Assembly (NCBI RefSeq): GCF_025094135.1
Contig: NW_026252293.1
Span: 1-64,000, forward strand
Length of the DNA: 64,000 bases
Direction of reading: 5' to 3'
DNA from: Mucor mucedo
Lineage: Eukaryota; Mucoromycota; Mucoromycetes; Mucorales; Mucoraceae
Position 1 is the stretch's first letter. Each line of letters opens with the position of its first letter. The translations under genes and the position numbers were made by a program. This document shows, one piece after another, positions 44,496 through 55,138 of the stretch. Under the pieces are notes generated by a model. The model did not search any database, had not been told where the DNA came from, and saw only the letters and a list, made by a program, of their open reading frames with translations.

Positions 44496-45354
44496 ATCAT
44501 TTTTTTATTTTCGTTTTGTTTTTGCACATTATTTATTATTACGTTAATTGTTATTCCCCCCACCACTCTTTATTTCAAAAAAAAAAAAAAGGAAAAATAC
44601 ACATAGAATATTATTTTTTCACTATTCATTTTATATACTCTTTTTGTCTTTTGATTCTTTAAATGATTTGAAATAGCAGGTCGGTTCTTTAAATGTTGAT
44701 TGTATTTAATGATAGTTACTTCAGTTGACACGAGCGACATTGAAGCGTACAGTAAACTTAATGACGCTTGTAAAGTGGTCGAATCCAGTGTTTTCGCATT
44801 TCCAATTATGACTTAAACAAAGACATAACTGCTGACCAACAAAATTATATTTTACTGTAAAGCAAATTTAGCGGGATGGGAACCGTCAAACTCAAAACGT
44901 GTGAACATTAGTTTTTGCTGAATAATTGCTATTCTCATAGATAAAAATTCATGACTAGCGTAATTTATGCAGCCATAATAAAGTCTGGTAGCTGAAAAAA
45001 TAAAATATAAAATGTGTCGTGCAAGCATTTTAAGAGTTTGAGGGATCCGTGCACGGTCCTTTATAACAGAGTTGGTGATGAAACAGTATGCAGTACCTAT
45101 TGAATCATTGCATGTATATTTATACCTGTTGCATTTACAGGACAAGGGCGAAATCTTTCTTTCATTGAAACGTTTAGCTTTGCGTAGATGTATAAGCAGT
45201 CTTGATTAAGACAAATTTTAATAGCCATAAGCCCGAACCGTATTGACTTTTTTTTTTTTTGTCTATAAAGGTTAAATTGCGCGGTGTGGATCGAAATGCG
45301 CCTTTTTATTTCTCTTTTAACTTTTATTTCTTCTTATAAAACCCCCCACTCTCA
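44496..45354. other. Intergenic region
   Basis: Starts with a T-rich 3' UTR and an A-run near 44,578. A minus-strand frame at 44,852-45,145 has no family match and no splice support. The last 60 bp before 45,355 is a pyrimidine-rich promoter/leader. Confidence 0.5.
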
Positions 45355-47187
45355 ATGAGCCTTAAAACTTTTACTCGTGAAGAGGTGACACGCCACAATG
45401 TTGAGGGCGATTTATGGATCATTATCGATGCTAGTGTCTATGATATGAGTCGTTTTGTTGATATGCATCCTGGTGGAGCATTCCCTATCTTGGAATTTGC
45501 CGGTAAAGATGCTACCGATGATTTCTACGGTCTTCATCGCCAAGACGTACTCGTCAAGTACGATCGTTACCGTATCGGTACCATCGCCAATGAACAACCC
45601 CAAATTGAGTTTTACAAGAGTGGTGAAATGTCCAAGGTTCCTTATGCTGAATCTAGTGCCTGGATGGGTTTCAAGTCCCCTTACTTCAAGTAAGTCCTTT
45701 ACTTACTTGTTTATACTTCTTGACTAACCTTCATAACAACTCCCCAATAGCGATTCTCATTTCAAGTTCCGTGTCGCTGTTCGCAAGATCTGCGATTCTT
45801 TAGCTGATGAGGCTCGCGCTTTTGAAGATGCCGGTACTAAACCTTCTGACGAGTTCATGAAGAAATTAGGTGAGAATCATCTCTTGTCTATGAATATTGG
45901 TCCCGGTCCCATGTTACATGGTTTGATGCTTCCCAGCGGTCTCAAGGGCGAAGACTTTGATTATTTCCATGAGGTAAGCATATTTACCACGCTTTTATTA
46001 TTAAAAGTCCGGGCTTTTAAAGTTTCTCTTTTTATAGATCATTGTTCACGAAGAAACTGCACGTTGGAAGGTGCGTGGTTTTGATGATGGTTCTGTAGCC
46101 GGTATGGTTATTTCCGCACCCACAATTATTAACTTTGGAACTCCCGCTCTGAAGAAAAAGGTACAGTAATGTATATGAGAGAAATGTACGGCTCTAACCC
46201 TCACCGGTAATAATAGTATATTCCTGATATCTTTTCAGGCAAGAAGAGAATCTGCCTTGCTATTACTGAAGCCTTTGCTGGTTCAGACGTAGCACGTATC
46301 AGAACCACTGCTGTCAAGACAGCTGATGGTAAACATTATCTTGTCAATGGTACAAAGAAGTGGATTACCGGTGGCTGTTGGGCCGATCTTTTCTCTGTTG
46401 CTGTACAGACCGATAAGGGTATGTCTATGCTTTTGATTGAACGTAGCGAAGGCGTTGAGACAAAGCCTATCAAGACTTCTTACTCCCCTAGTGCTGGTAC
46501 TGCTTATGTCACCTTTGAAAATGTAATATATCTTTACTTTATTACAAAACCTATCTTTTATATTAACTTGTTTATAACAGGTCTTGGTTCCTGTCGAGAA
46601 CTTACTTGGTAAGGAGAACCAAGGTTTTGTTGTTGTCTTATCCAACTTCAACCACGAACGCTTTGTCATGATCACACAAGTCTCCATGTCTGCTCGTCTT
46701 GTCATTGAAGAATGTTTCAAGTGGGCCAATCAACGTAAGGTCTTTGGTAAGCGCTTGATTGATCAACCTGTTATTCGTAATAAGTTGGCCAAGATGGTTG
46801 CCAGTCTTGAAAGTGTTCACGCTTGGATGGAAAACATTGCTTATCAAATGAACAACATGACCTATGACGAGCAATCAGAAAAGTTGGCTGGTCCTATTGC
46901 CTTATTAAAGTATCAAGCTACACGTATGATTCACGATGTTTCCGATGATGCCTGTCAAATCTTTGGTGGTCGTGCCATTACCAAGACTGGCATGGGTAGA
47001 ACTGTCGAAACTCTCCAAAGAACTTATAAAGTAAGAAACACACAAATGACTATTTTTTAAATCATACTTAACACACACACATCATTATACTTAGTTCTCT
47101 GCTATTCTCGGTGGTGCTGAAGAAATCATGGCTGATCTCGGTATTCGTCAAGCCATGAAATATTTCCCCCGTGGTGCCAGACTTTAA
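45355..47187 (+). CDS. Cytochrome b5-acyl-CoA dehydrogenase fusion
   Basis: Six exons (45,355-45,689; 45,751-45,973; 46,038-46,160; 46,217-46,522; 46,581-47,030; 47,095-47,187) give 509 residues without a lesion. Residues 1-80 are a cytochrome b5 domain with the haem-binding HPGG (DMHPGGAFPILEFAGKD) and the second ligand in FYGLHRQDVL. The rest is a flavin-dependent acyl-CoA dehydrogenase: ICLAITEAFAGSDVARIRTT, TGGCWADLFSVAVQT, QRKVFGKRLIDQPVIRNKLA, DACQIFGGRAITKTGMGRTV, and the closing AILGGAEEIMADLGIRQAMK. Such fusions are common in fungi. The b5 domain may take electrons from the flavin. The exact acyl substrate is unknown. It is convergent with the next gene, 58 bp away. Confidence 0.93.
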
Positions 47188-47245
47188 AAGAAGTGGTCGC
47201 TCTTTATTTTTGTACAATCACAAGGAAATAAACTTATTTATTATT

Positions 47246-48249
47246 TTAATTGTCGTCTGTCAATCTTAAAATTTCCAAGATACGAAGGAAAAGGTTAATA
47301 ACGTCCAAATAAAGACTAACAGATGCCATGATATAATCCTCAGGAGAATACTGGTTAAAGATGAGATAGGTATCAAACAGAATATAGCCACTAAAAATAA
47401 TCACGCCACCCACTGCTAGAGCAAGTTGTACACCCTTTGAGAATGGAAGGAAAATCTGAACAATACCGGCAATTAATAATATCCAAACACCAGCATATAA
47501 GCTACACATTTGTTAGTTTAGTTCATCTCTCTCTCTCTCATTATTTCAATCATATACTTACAATGGTCCCAATCCTGTGAAATCCCACTTTGATTGAAGT
47601 GTAAATAACGTCAATCCGATAAAGACACCGAGGGTGATCAACAATGCTTGTAAAACAATCGTCTGTTTATAGAAGGTTACTAAAAAATATAAAAGGAGTC
47701 GGTAAGTTAAAAACGCCCCTAGTCAAAAAGAAAGTGTTACACATTTACCAATGGTGCCTACAGCATGGGCTTCAAGTAATGTAAATATCGCTAATAATCC
47801 ATAGTTTAAAGGGAATGATCTTGCCTTCCAGAACAAGGCAAAGAGTATACCAATCGTACCAATCATGGAAACGATCAACATCCATTGACTACACGGCCTT
47901 TATTAGAGTCTCTATCATTACTGCGCACATAACAAATACTTACTTTGATTGAACCCAGGATCGAGCAGCATCATTAAACATGTAAAAGGAAGACATGACT
48001 GAGGTGGCAAACAATTGCATGGCTAAAATCGAATAAACCTTTCGAACAAATTCTATAATGTGTTTCGTAATCAGTTTCACATGATCTCGGGAATCATTCT
48101 CTTTACTTACGCAAACGCACTTCTTTGGAACTGTTTGCAACAGTCTCCTTGTACATGTCATCGTCATTGTTGGAGCCAAATAAAGGCTGGTTGGCCTCTT
48201 CATCATAGTTTGGCGGTGGTACTGTATATGGTGTACTTCCGTAAGACAT
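47246..48249 (-). CDS. BAX-inhibitor-1 family membrane protein (BXI1/LFG-like)
   Basis: Five exons (48,249-48,111; 48,052-47,944; 47,888-47,749; 47,679-47,562; 47,501-47,246) give 253 residues. A soluble N-terminus with a PPPNYDEE motif, a possible WW-domain or sorting signal, is followed by EVRLQFVRKVYSILAMQLFA, the family's signature start. Then come about seven transmembrane helices, including GYILFDTYLIFNQYSPEDYI and SLYLDVINLFLRILEIL, which carry the conserved Asp residues of the calcium-leak site. The family modulates ER calcium and stress-induced cell death; in yeast BXI1 acts in the unfolded protein response. No lesion seen. Confidence 0.92.
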
Positions 48250-48440
48250 TTTTTGTAGTAATAAATGATAAAAAAAGAAAAAATTGTTATGGATGAGACG
48301 ATGATGAAATCATGCAAATTCTGAACCAATCACACGATTTATTACTGTCTTTTAATTGAAGCCACAGACTTTTTTATTGTAACTACTCCGTTCATTTTAT
48401 TTTAGTCTTAGCAAGATCATTATCACCTTCTAACGCCTCT

Positions 48441-48715
48441 CTAGGACGATCTAAAGCCTTGATGAGATTCAGCAGCATAGACGCTCCTTTTGAAACCAGC
48501 CGAATAACCTATTACAACTTTACTGACACGGATATCACCAGGGGCTGCGTAGAACTCAATGGCGTTTAAGCGGATAATCTTGCTCAGCATATCTTCTTTA
48601 TCATAATCTCTTGCATAGTCTAAACTCAGTGCTCCAACAAAAGTAAAAAAAAAAAAAAGATGTGCCCTTTGAAATAGATGATTCAAGGTACCTGTATCAC
48701 CTGGTTTTAAGTGGG
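48441..48715 (-). CDS. Unrecognised two-exon 3' gene fragment
   Basis: The minus strand reads SFSPHLKPGDT (about 48,715-48,683), splices across a 65-nt intron (GTACCT to TTGGAG) to ALSLDYARDYDKEDMLSKII and then RLNAIEFYAAPGDIRVSKVV, stopping at 48,441. The composition looks like a real conserved protein, but I cannot name it. No in-frame ATG exists upstream before the divergent ferric reductase gene. It may have another small first exon near 48,760-48,830 or be truncated. An alternative frame after about 48,530 (GASMLLNLIKALDRPREALE) would give a different C-terminus if a short intron is present. Confidence 0.45.
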
Positions 48716-48887
48716 GCGAGAAAGAGAGATTTTAGCTTGATTGAATGGGGTGATTGGGTCGGTCAAAAGCAGTCCATAATCCCCGCTTATTACGGCACTA
48801 TATAAAGCATTTTTTCCATGCTGCAAACAATCAAGCGGAGTGACAGAGAATACCCTTTTCTTTTTTTATAAACATTACTTTATAAAG

Positions 48888-50608
48888 ATGGATGGCATGG
48901 ATATGAGCACACAGGCTACGCCGCCGAATATAAACGAGCCTTACGCCAACAATCTAATCACAATTATTACATCAATTATTGGATTCTTTATAGTCCGTCA
49001 CCTATGTCAGATAATAATGGTTCCTACCACACTAGGAACTCAGTACCGAAAATACGAAAACCGGATCATCAACATATTTTCGTACAGTCCATTCAACGGA
49101 GTCTGTCCTCCTTTAGGAGCCTTTTTACTTGTTTGTGCACTCTTATCGGCAATTTTACCTTTGCTTTTATTAAACGTGGACCTGAAGCTTAACTCGAACC
49201 GAGCTGGCTTTCTAGCTTTAGCGCTTGTGCCTTTTTTACTATCTTCAACTGGTAAAAACTCGGCCGTTTCATTTTTGACGGGTATCTCCACCATCAAGAT
49301 GAATTTTTTGCATCGTGTCCTGGGTCTGGCACTTGTCGTATGCGCAACCGTGCATATGGCTTTTATGTTACAATCATGGGCTAAATTTCCAACATTTATG
49401 CAATCTCAGCTGCAAGTCACTAAAGTGCAATACGGTCTTGCGGGATATGGTTCACTCTGTGTGGTTATTCTCGGTAGCTTTTTACCTGTACGCAAATACT
49501 GTTATGAATTGTTTTTGGGCACACATTTACTTGGTGTGGTTTTTATAGGGCTCATTGCAGTGCATACGCCCTATGCCATGCGGTACTTTATTAGTGGTTT
49601 ATTTTGCTATTCTTTAAATCTAGTAGCAGTTTGGTTTGCCAAGACGTACATGGCTCAAGCTCGATTCGAAGTGCTTCCGGAAGGTTGTACCAAGATTTCG
49701 ATTCGCTTATCTAGTCCCATCAAAAAGCATCATATTGGGCAACACATTAATTTGTGCATTCCTACTATATCCGCCTTCCAATGGCACCCATTCACCATCA
49801 CCAGCGTACAACAACAACACGCCAAGCACCAATATTCAATAGAAGTATGTGTGATTGCACGAGGAAATTTCACCAACGCGCTGTACAAGAAGGCGAATCC
49901 ATCTCAAGAACTGCCAGTGTTCGTGAGTGGACCGTTCGGTAGTCAATGTATTCTATCGATGGATATCCTTAACAACCAAAGCTCTGTAGTCATTGCTTCT
50001 GGTGGCGCTGGTGTTACATTTGGAATGCGTCTTTTACGTGAATTAACCGACACTCTGATCACGTATGATGAAAATAAGTCAGTCAATGACACGTTAAATC
50101 ATTGGAAGACCAAAGATATCTACTTCTATTGGACAGTTAAGCGTCCTCTTGAACTGGAATGGTTCCGACATGAATTGGAGCAATTAAACTACTTGTATGA
50201 ACAGAACAAGCAGTTTCCCCGACTCCATATTCAATTACATGTGACTTCAAAAGAAGAGAGTGTGAATGAAACTTCGAGCTGTACATTTGACGAGTCTACT
50301 ACTCATTCGAGTGGTGTAGCTTCAGAAGGGTTTTTAAATGAAAAAAGCAACAGTGTTGCTAGAAAAAGTGTTGAAATTACACAGGGTGAGCGCCTTGACC
50401 CTAAATCACTGTTACCTCTTGAGTCATCTACTGGTGCTTTTGGTAAGAAAAAAAAAGATATAAAAAAAAAAGAAATATTTTTATTAATTTTGGTTTAATA
50501 GTGTGTGGTCCGACTGGTTTTAATGCGTCATTTAAGAACGCTGTTGCCTCATTATGTAACAGGAAATCCGTCAATGTAACTCTTCATTGTGAAGATTTCG
50601 GATATTAA
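48888..50608 (+). CDS. Ferric reductase / NADPH oxidase-like transmembrane oxidoreductase
   Basis: Two exons (48,888-50,442 and 50,502-50,608) give 553 residues; the ATG at 48,888 follows an AAG context. The ferric-reductase transmembrane domain has bis-haem histidines in two helices (FLHRVLGLALVVCATVHMAF and LFLGTHLLGVVFIGLIAVHT). The FAD site is FQWHPFTITSV, followed by GPFGSQCILS, an NAD(P)H-binding start (VVIASGGAGVTFGMRLL) and the C-terminal VCGPTGFNASF. Electrons pass from NADPH through FAD and haem across the membrane to ferric iron or oxygen. Which acceptor is used cannot be told. The short second exon carries the essential CGP motif, so splicing is required. Confidence 0.9.
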
Positions 50609-50788
50609 GTTTTTGTATCATTATCTTATTGCCAATCAATGGACTCTATTCCCCTATACATATTGTTTAATAAAAATCTTGTTTGAATCATGATTGTGAT
50701 TCAATCAAACCTTTTTATCTGTAATTTCTGCTCTTTTTTTTTTCTTTTTAGTATTTCTTTTCCCTTTTAATAATTATTTCTTTACAAG

Positions 50789-51235
50789 ATGGTACGTTCA
50801 AGAAGCAACAGTCAAAGTAGCACACGAAGCGTAAAGAAAAGAAACTTGAACAAAGTGTTAGTGTATTTAGAATACGCTTGTTTTGTATGCGGTAATATTT
50901 TGGGAAATGCCACAACTTGCATCAATCACGTCAGAAGACTACATGGTTATGTAATTCCACCTCGCCCTGCTGGTGAAAAGCGACCGCGTAATGCCGATTA
51001 TGGATATGTAGATGATCATAGCGACCCGTACACGATTATCGAGTACGCTTGTCCTTGTTGCTGGTTTCATTCTCCAGAAGGCGATTTAGAAATTCTTAAC
51101 GAACATATTCGTGAAGAACACGAACCAACTAAAGTAAAAAATCACGACATCAGTGATGTAAATACCGAATTTGCCAAAAATATCGCTAAAAAGCTTGACG
51201 AGTTAAATGAACTTTTTAAAGACCTATTACAATAA
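50789..51235 (+). CDS. Two-finger C2H2-like protein, lineage-specific
   Basis: A single exon of 148 residues. A basic Ser/Arg-rich start (MVRSRSNSQSSTRSVKKRN) is followed by two zinc-finger-like units, CFVCGNILGNATTCINHVRRLH and, after a KRPRNADYGYVDD linker, CPCCWFHSPEGDLEILNEHI with REEH. It ends with a helical segment (IAKKLDELNELFKDLL). Cys-x2-Cys and His-x4-His spacing fits zinc binding. DNA or RNA binding is plausible but unproven. The compact single-exon form and position between core genes suggest a functional gene. Confidence 0.7.
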   Translation: MVRSRSNSQSSTRSVKKRNLNKVLVYLEYACFVCGNILGNATTCINHVRRLHGYVIPPRPAGEKRPRNADYGYVDDHSDPYTIIEYACPCCWFHSPEGDLEILNEHIREEHEPTKVKNHDISDVNTEFAKNIAKKLDELNELFKDLLQ

Positions 51236-51298
51236 TTGATTGCACAAACATTTGTGACTTATATTTGATTTGTAATGTATGAACAATAAAGTTTATTA

Positions 51299-52404
51299 TT
51301 ATGCTGCGGTTGTGATTGCCACTGAAAGTTTCTTTGGCTTCATTTCATGATGTATGGTATCCCAAAGTTCTGGTAAAACCTTGGGTAGGTCATGGATATC
51401 ATCGATTTGATAATCACCGTGGTTAGACTTGGATGCATCATCAGCTACATGGACCGTAATCCATCCTAATTTCTATAGAGGTTGTTTGTCAGTGTAAAAT
51501 TAAGATTTTCTGCGGTATTTTTTTTTTTTACTTGTGCTGCATCGATATTGATGGCTGAGTCATCCACGAAATAGATCAAATTTGAATCTGTCACTCCGGC
51601 ATCTTGCATTGCTCTTAGATATGAAGCGGGTTCTACAATTGGTATGAGTTTAGATTTAAATCAAACGTAACATGTATATCTTACCTGGTTTGCAATTGAA
51701 ATCAGGCACCAAGTAATTCGTATAGGTCAATCCATCAAACTCATTTTCAATCCCCAACAATGTTAAGCATCGAAGTGCGTGCTATTTTTGCACATGTTAG
51801 TAAATCAAGAGTACATTAACACAAAAAAATTAACTTACAGGTCGATATGCGTTGGTAAAGACCCATTTTTTGCAGTTAAGAGTGCTAAGCATGTGTTGTA
51901 GAGCATCATCCCGGGTGATGAGGCCGTCTAAAGGAAGTGCCTGATCAACATGTTCATCTGTTATTACGAATATGTCAGCCTTTCTGTATAAATATATTAC
52001 ATGTAGTTTGTTATTACCGAAATGAAGTGGGTCTACGTTATGATGCTTGGAGAGTCCTCTTAAAGAAAGCCCATATTCCTTGTAATATTTTGATTGGATT
52101 TGGACCACTTGATAAAGTTTAATTATTTTATTTTGACAGAGAGTATTTGAAAGCTTACCTTCGTCTTCTGAGACACCTACAATATTGATAAAGTACTCTT
52201 GGATCCTAAACAAGATCGATCAGAATGTGTGCTTCTGCATGGACAGAATAGGACAACTTACTTTTTTTTCATTAAAGCATTGACGTTTAAGTTTTTACTC
52301 TGTGGGTAGGGGGGGAAGGTTAGCTTGGGCAAGCACTTTGTAAGAATACACTTTACGTATAAACAGTTATCGCAGTCAAAGAAGAAGATGGGCTTGACGG
52401 TCAT
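51299..52404 (-). CDS. HAD-family pyrimidine 5'-nucleotidase (SDT1/PHM8-like)
   Basis: Starts at ATG 52,404 with KPIFFFDCDNCLY, HAD motif I (the nucleophilic Asp in D-x-D-x-x-LY as in SDT1/PHM8). Small exons follow (52,404-52,357; 52,299-52,262; 52,205-52,159 and more), encoding IQEYFINIVGVSEDEG, YYKEYGLSLRGLSKHHNVDP, KKWVFTNAYRP (motif II, T-N) and NLIYFVDDSAINIDAAQ (motif IV, DD). The Lys of motif III lies in the FNCKP segment. The protein ends VAITTAA at 51,299. Yeast relatives dephosphorylate pyrimidine nucleotides or lysophosphatidic acid; the substrate here is open. Exon borders in the middle were judged by eye. Confidence 0.85.
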
Positions 52405-53169
52405 TTTTTATAAGGCTGTGTCACAAAAAAAAAGAAGAGGAAGTAAAGAATGCAGAAAGTGGTAATTTATACTGGAAAAGAGAGAGGGGCAGCTGAAACT
52501 GAAAGAGGAGCTATCCAATGAAAAATGATTTATGAAAACAAACATCGTAAATAACCGATTGTCTAAAGCTGTATGGTGTCTCAAATCAACGCTTTTTAAA
52601 CTCTGCTTGTGTTATTGTGTCTTTTTATTTAGGTTCAGATGGTGAAGTCCAAATAGCCAAAGTTGATGTCTTTGTCATGTAAATTTTCCAAGTGTCTCTT
52701 CTTAGTTACATCTTTTGCTGTATATAAATGCGTAATTTTTTGTTGATATCTTTGACCAAGACTACCCACCAACTTTATATACCCCCATTTTATATCAAAG
52801 ACTAATCGCAGCCATGGGCTGCCGAACAAGAGCTGGACTATGTCAGGTTGATAATATGGAAATATACGCATGTGCAGGCTTTATCTTTCAAATGTCTTCT
52901 GAATACCAAGCATTACGTAATGCACCATTTATGACACTGTGGTTGTACTATTTATCCATCTAGCGTATATTCACTGTTTAAAACCTCTCGAAATAACCGT
53001 GAGAGTAAGAGTAGACAGAAAACATCAAATAATAGCTGTGTGCGACATCAAAGTGTTAGAAATGTGACGTGTTGTTGAACTGTTTTTCCCCAGCTTTTTT
53101 TTCCAAGGGGATATAATAATATTTTTCCCGCTTTTTTTTTTAATCTATACCTTTTTTTAGTTTTCAAAA
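52405..53169. other. Intergenic region
   Basis: A minus frame at 52,635-52,871 (MRIFPYYQPDIVQLLFG and on) has protein-like composition but no splice or family support. The 70 bp before 53,170 is a T-rich promoter/leader typical of highly expressed fungal genes. Confidence 0.45.
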
Positions 53170-54942
53170 ATGTTCAGATTAGTCACCTCCAAGGCTCCTT
53201 TGGCCAACGTAAATATGGATGAAAATATGTCGATATTACATAATTTTAATAGATTTTTTTTTTCTAGATTGCTATTCGCAACAGTGCTGTCAAGACTGTT
53301 CGTGCCCCTATGGCCTCTCAATTCTATCGTCTCTACAGTACCCCTGCTGGTAAAAAGAAAAAATAATAGTCTCTCACACGGGAAAAAGATTACTTATATT
53401 ATCTAGATACCGAATACGATGTCGTTGTCATTGGTGGTGGTCCCGGTGGTTACCCCGCTGCCATTAAGGCTGCCCAACAAGGTCTCAAGGTACAACGCAC
53501 ACATAATATATGCAAAAAAAACATACTAAAAAAATAAGAAACAATAGGTCGCATGTATCGAAAAGCGTGGTGCTCTTGGTGGAACCTGTCTTAACGTTGG
53601 TTGCATTCCTTCCAAGGCCATGTTGAACAACTCTCACATTTACCATCAAACCAAGCATGGATTAAAGAGCCGTGGTATTGAAGTGTCCGATGTCAAGTTG
53701 AACTTGCCTCAAATGCACAAAGCTCGTGTCAAGGCCATTACTGGTTTGACCAAGGGTGTTGAATTCCTCTTCAAGAAGTATGGTGTCGACTACCTTAAGG
53801 GTACCGGTACTTTCAAGACCGCCACCGAGATTGCCGTTGCTGGTTTAGACGGTACTGAGTCCTCCATTAAGGGTAAGAACATCATTATCGCCACTGGATC
53901 TGAAGTTACACCCATTCCCGGTATTGAGATTGATGAGAAGCGTATTGTTTCTTCCACTGGTGCCCTTGAGCTTGCTCAAGTCCCCAAGAAGATGGTCGTT
54001 ATTGGTGCTGGTGTCATTGGTCTCGAATTAGGTTCCGTCTGGGCTCGTCTTGGTGCTGAGGTCACTGTTGTTGAGTACCTTGATGCCATTGGAGCCGGTA
54101 TGGATCCTGAACTCGCAAAGAACTTCCATAAGCTCTTGCAAAAGCAAGGTCTCAAGTTCAAGATGGCCACCAAGGTCAATGGTGCCAAGGTTGAAGGTGA
54201 TATCGTCAAGGTTGAAGTTGAGGCTTCTAAGGGTGGTAACGCCGAGACCGTAAGTAATCAATTGGGATGGGAAGGGAGAGATATAGTGTGTGTGTGTGTG
54301 TTAATGACCCGACTTTAATAGCTCGAAGCTGATGCTGTTTTGGTTTCTATCGGTCGTCGTCCTTACACCACCGGTCTCGGTTTAGAGAACGTTGGTGTCG
54401 AAGTTGATAACCGTGGTCGCGTTGTTATTGATTCCGAATTCAAGACCAACATTCCCAACATTCGTTGTATTGGTGATGCCACCTTTGGTCCCATGTTGGC
54501 TCACAAGGCTGAAGATGAGGGTTTCGCTGTTTCTGAAATCATTAGCACTGGTCATGGTCATGTTAACTATGATGCTATTCCTTCCGTTATTTACACTCAC
54601 CCTGAAGTTGCCTGGGTCGGTAAGAACGAGACTCAATTGAACGAAGAAGGTATCAAGTTCAAGACTGGTTCTTTCCCCTTCGTTGCCAACTCTCGTGCTC
54701 GTACCAACGATGACTCTGATGGTCTTGTCAAGGTTATCGCTGACGCTGAGACTGATCGTATCTTGGGTGTTCACATTATTGGTCCTAACGCTGGTGAGAT
54801 GATCGCTGAAGGTGTCCTTGCTGTTGAGTATGGTGCCTCTGCTGAAGATGTGGGTCGTACCTGTCATGCCCATCCTACTTTATCTGAAGCCTTCCGTGAA
54901 GCTTGTTTAATTACCTCTTTCGGTCAAGCCATCAACTTCTAA
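53170..54942 (+). CDS. LPD1: Dihydrolipoamide dehydrogenase, mitochondrial (E3)
   Basis: E3 component of the pyruvate and 2-oxoglutarate dehydrogenase and glycine cleavage complexes; it reoxidises dihydrolipoamide with NAD. Exons are 53,170-53,208, 53,268-53,349, 53,407-53,489, 53,548-54,249 and 54,322-54,942. An N-terminal mitochondrial presequence (MFRLVTSKAPLAN, then NSAVKTVRAPMASQFYRLYS) leads into the FAD site (VVVIGGGPGGYPAA), the redox disulfide (GGTCLNVGCIPSK), the NAD site (VVIGAGVIGLELGSVWARLG), a second FAD contact (IGDATFGPMLAHKAEDEG) and the catalytic His-Glu pair (CHAHPTLSEAFREA). It is intact. Codon use is strongly biased to C-ending codons, as for abundant proteins. Confidence 0.96.
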
Positions 54943-55138
54943 AAAAAGTCACTCTATCCATTGTCACATTTCTCTACCTCAACTTATCTATTCACAAATT
55001 TAAAATAAAATCAAAAAGTAGCAATTTACAGCTAAAAGCAGTCGCATTTCCGGTGTTTGAATAATTAAGTCGCGTTTTGGGGCGCGACCCCTTTTCTCTA
55101 TCCAGTCCTTTTTTTTTTTTTCTATATTTTAACCCAAT

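Noticed and set aside
44852..45145. 97-codon minus-strand frame
   Set aside because: No family match, no splice structure, AT-rich intergenic location.
52635..52871. 78-codon minus-strand frame (MRIFPYYQPD...)
   Set aside because: Protein-like composition, but no upstream exon, no family match and no promoter signal.
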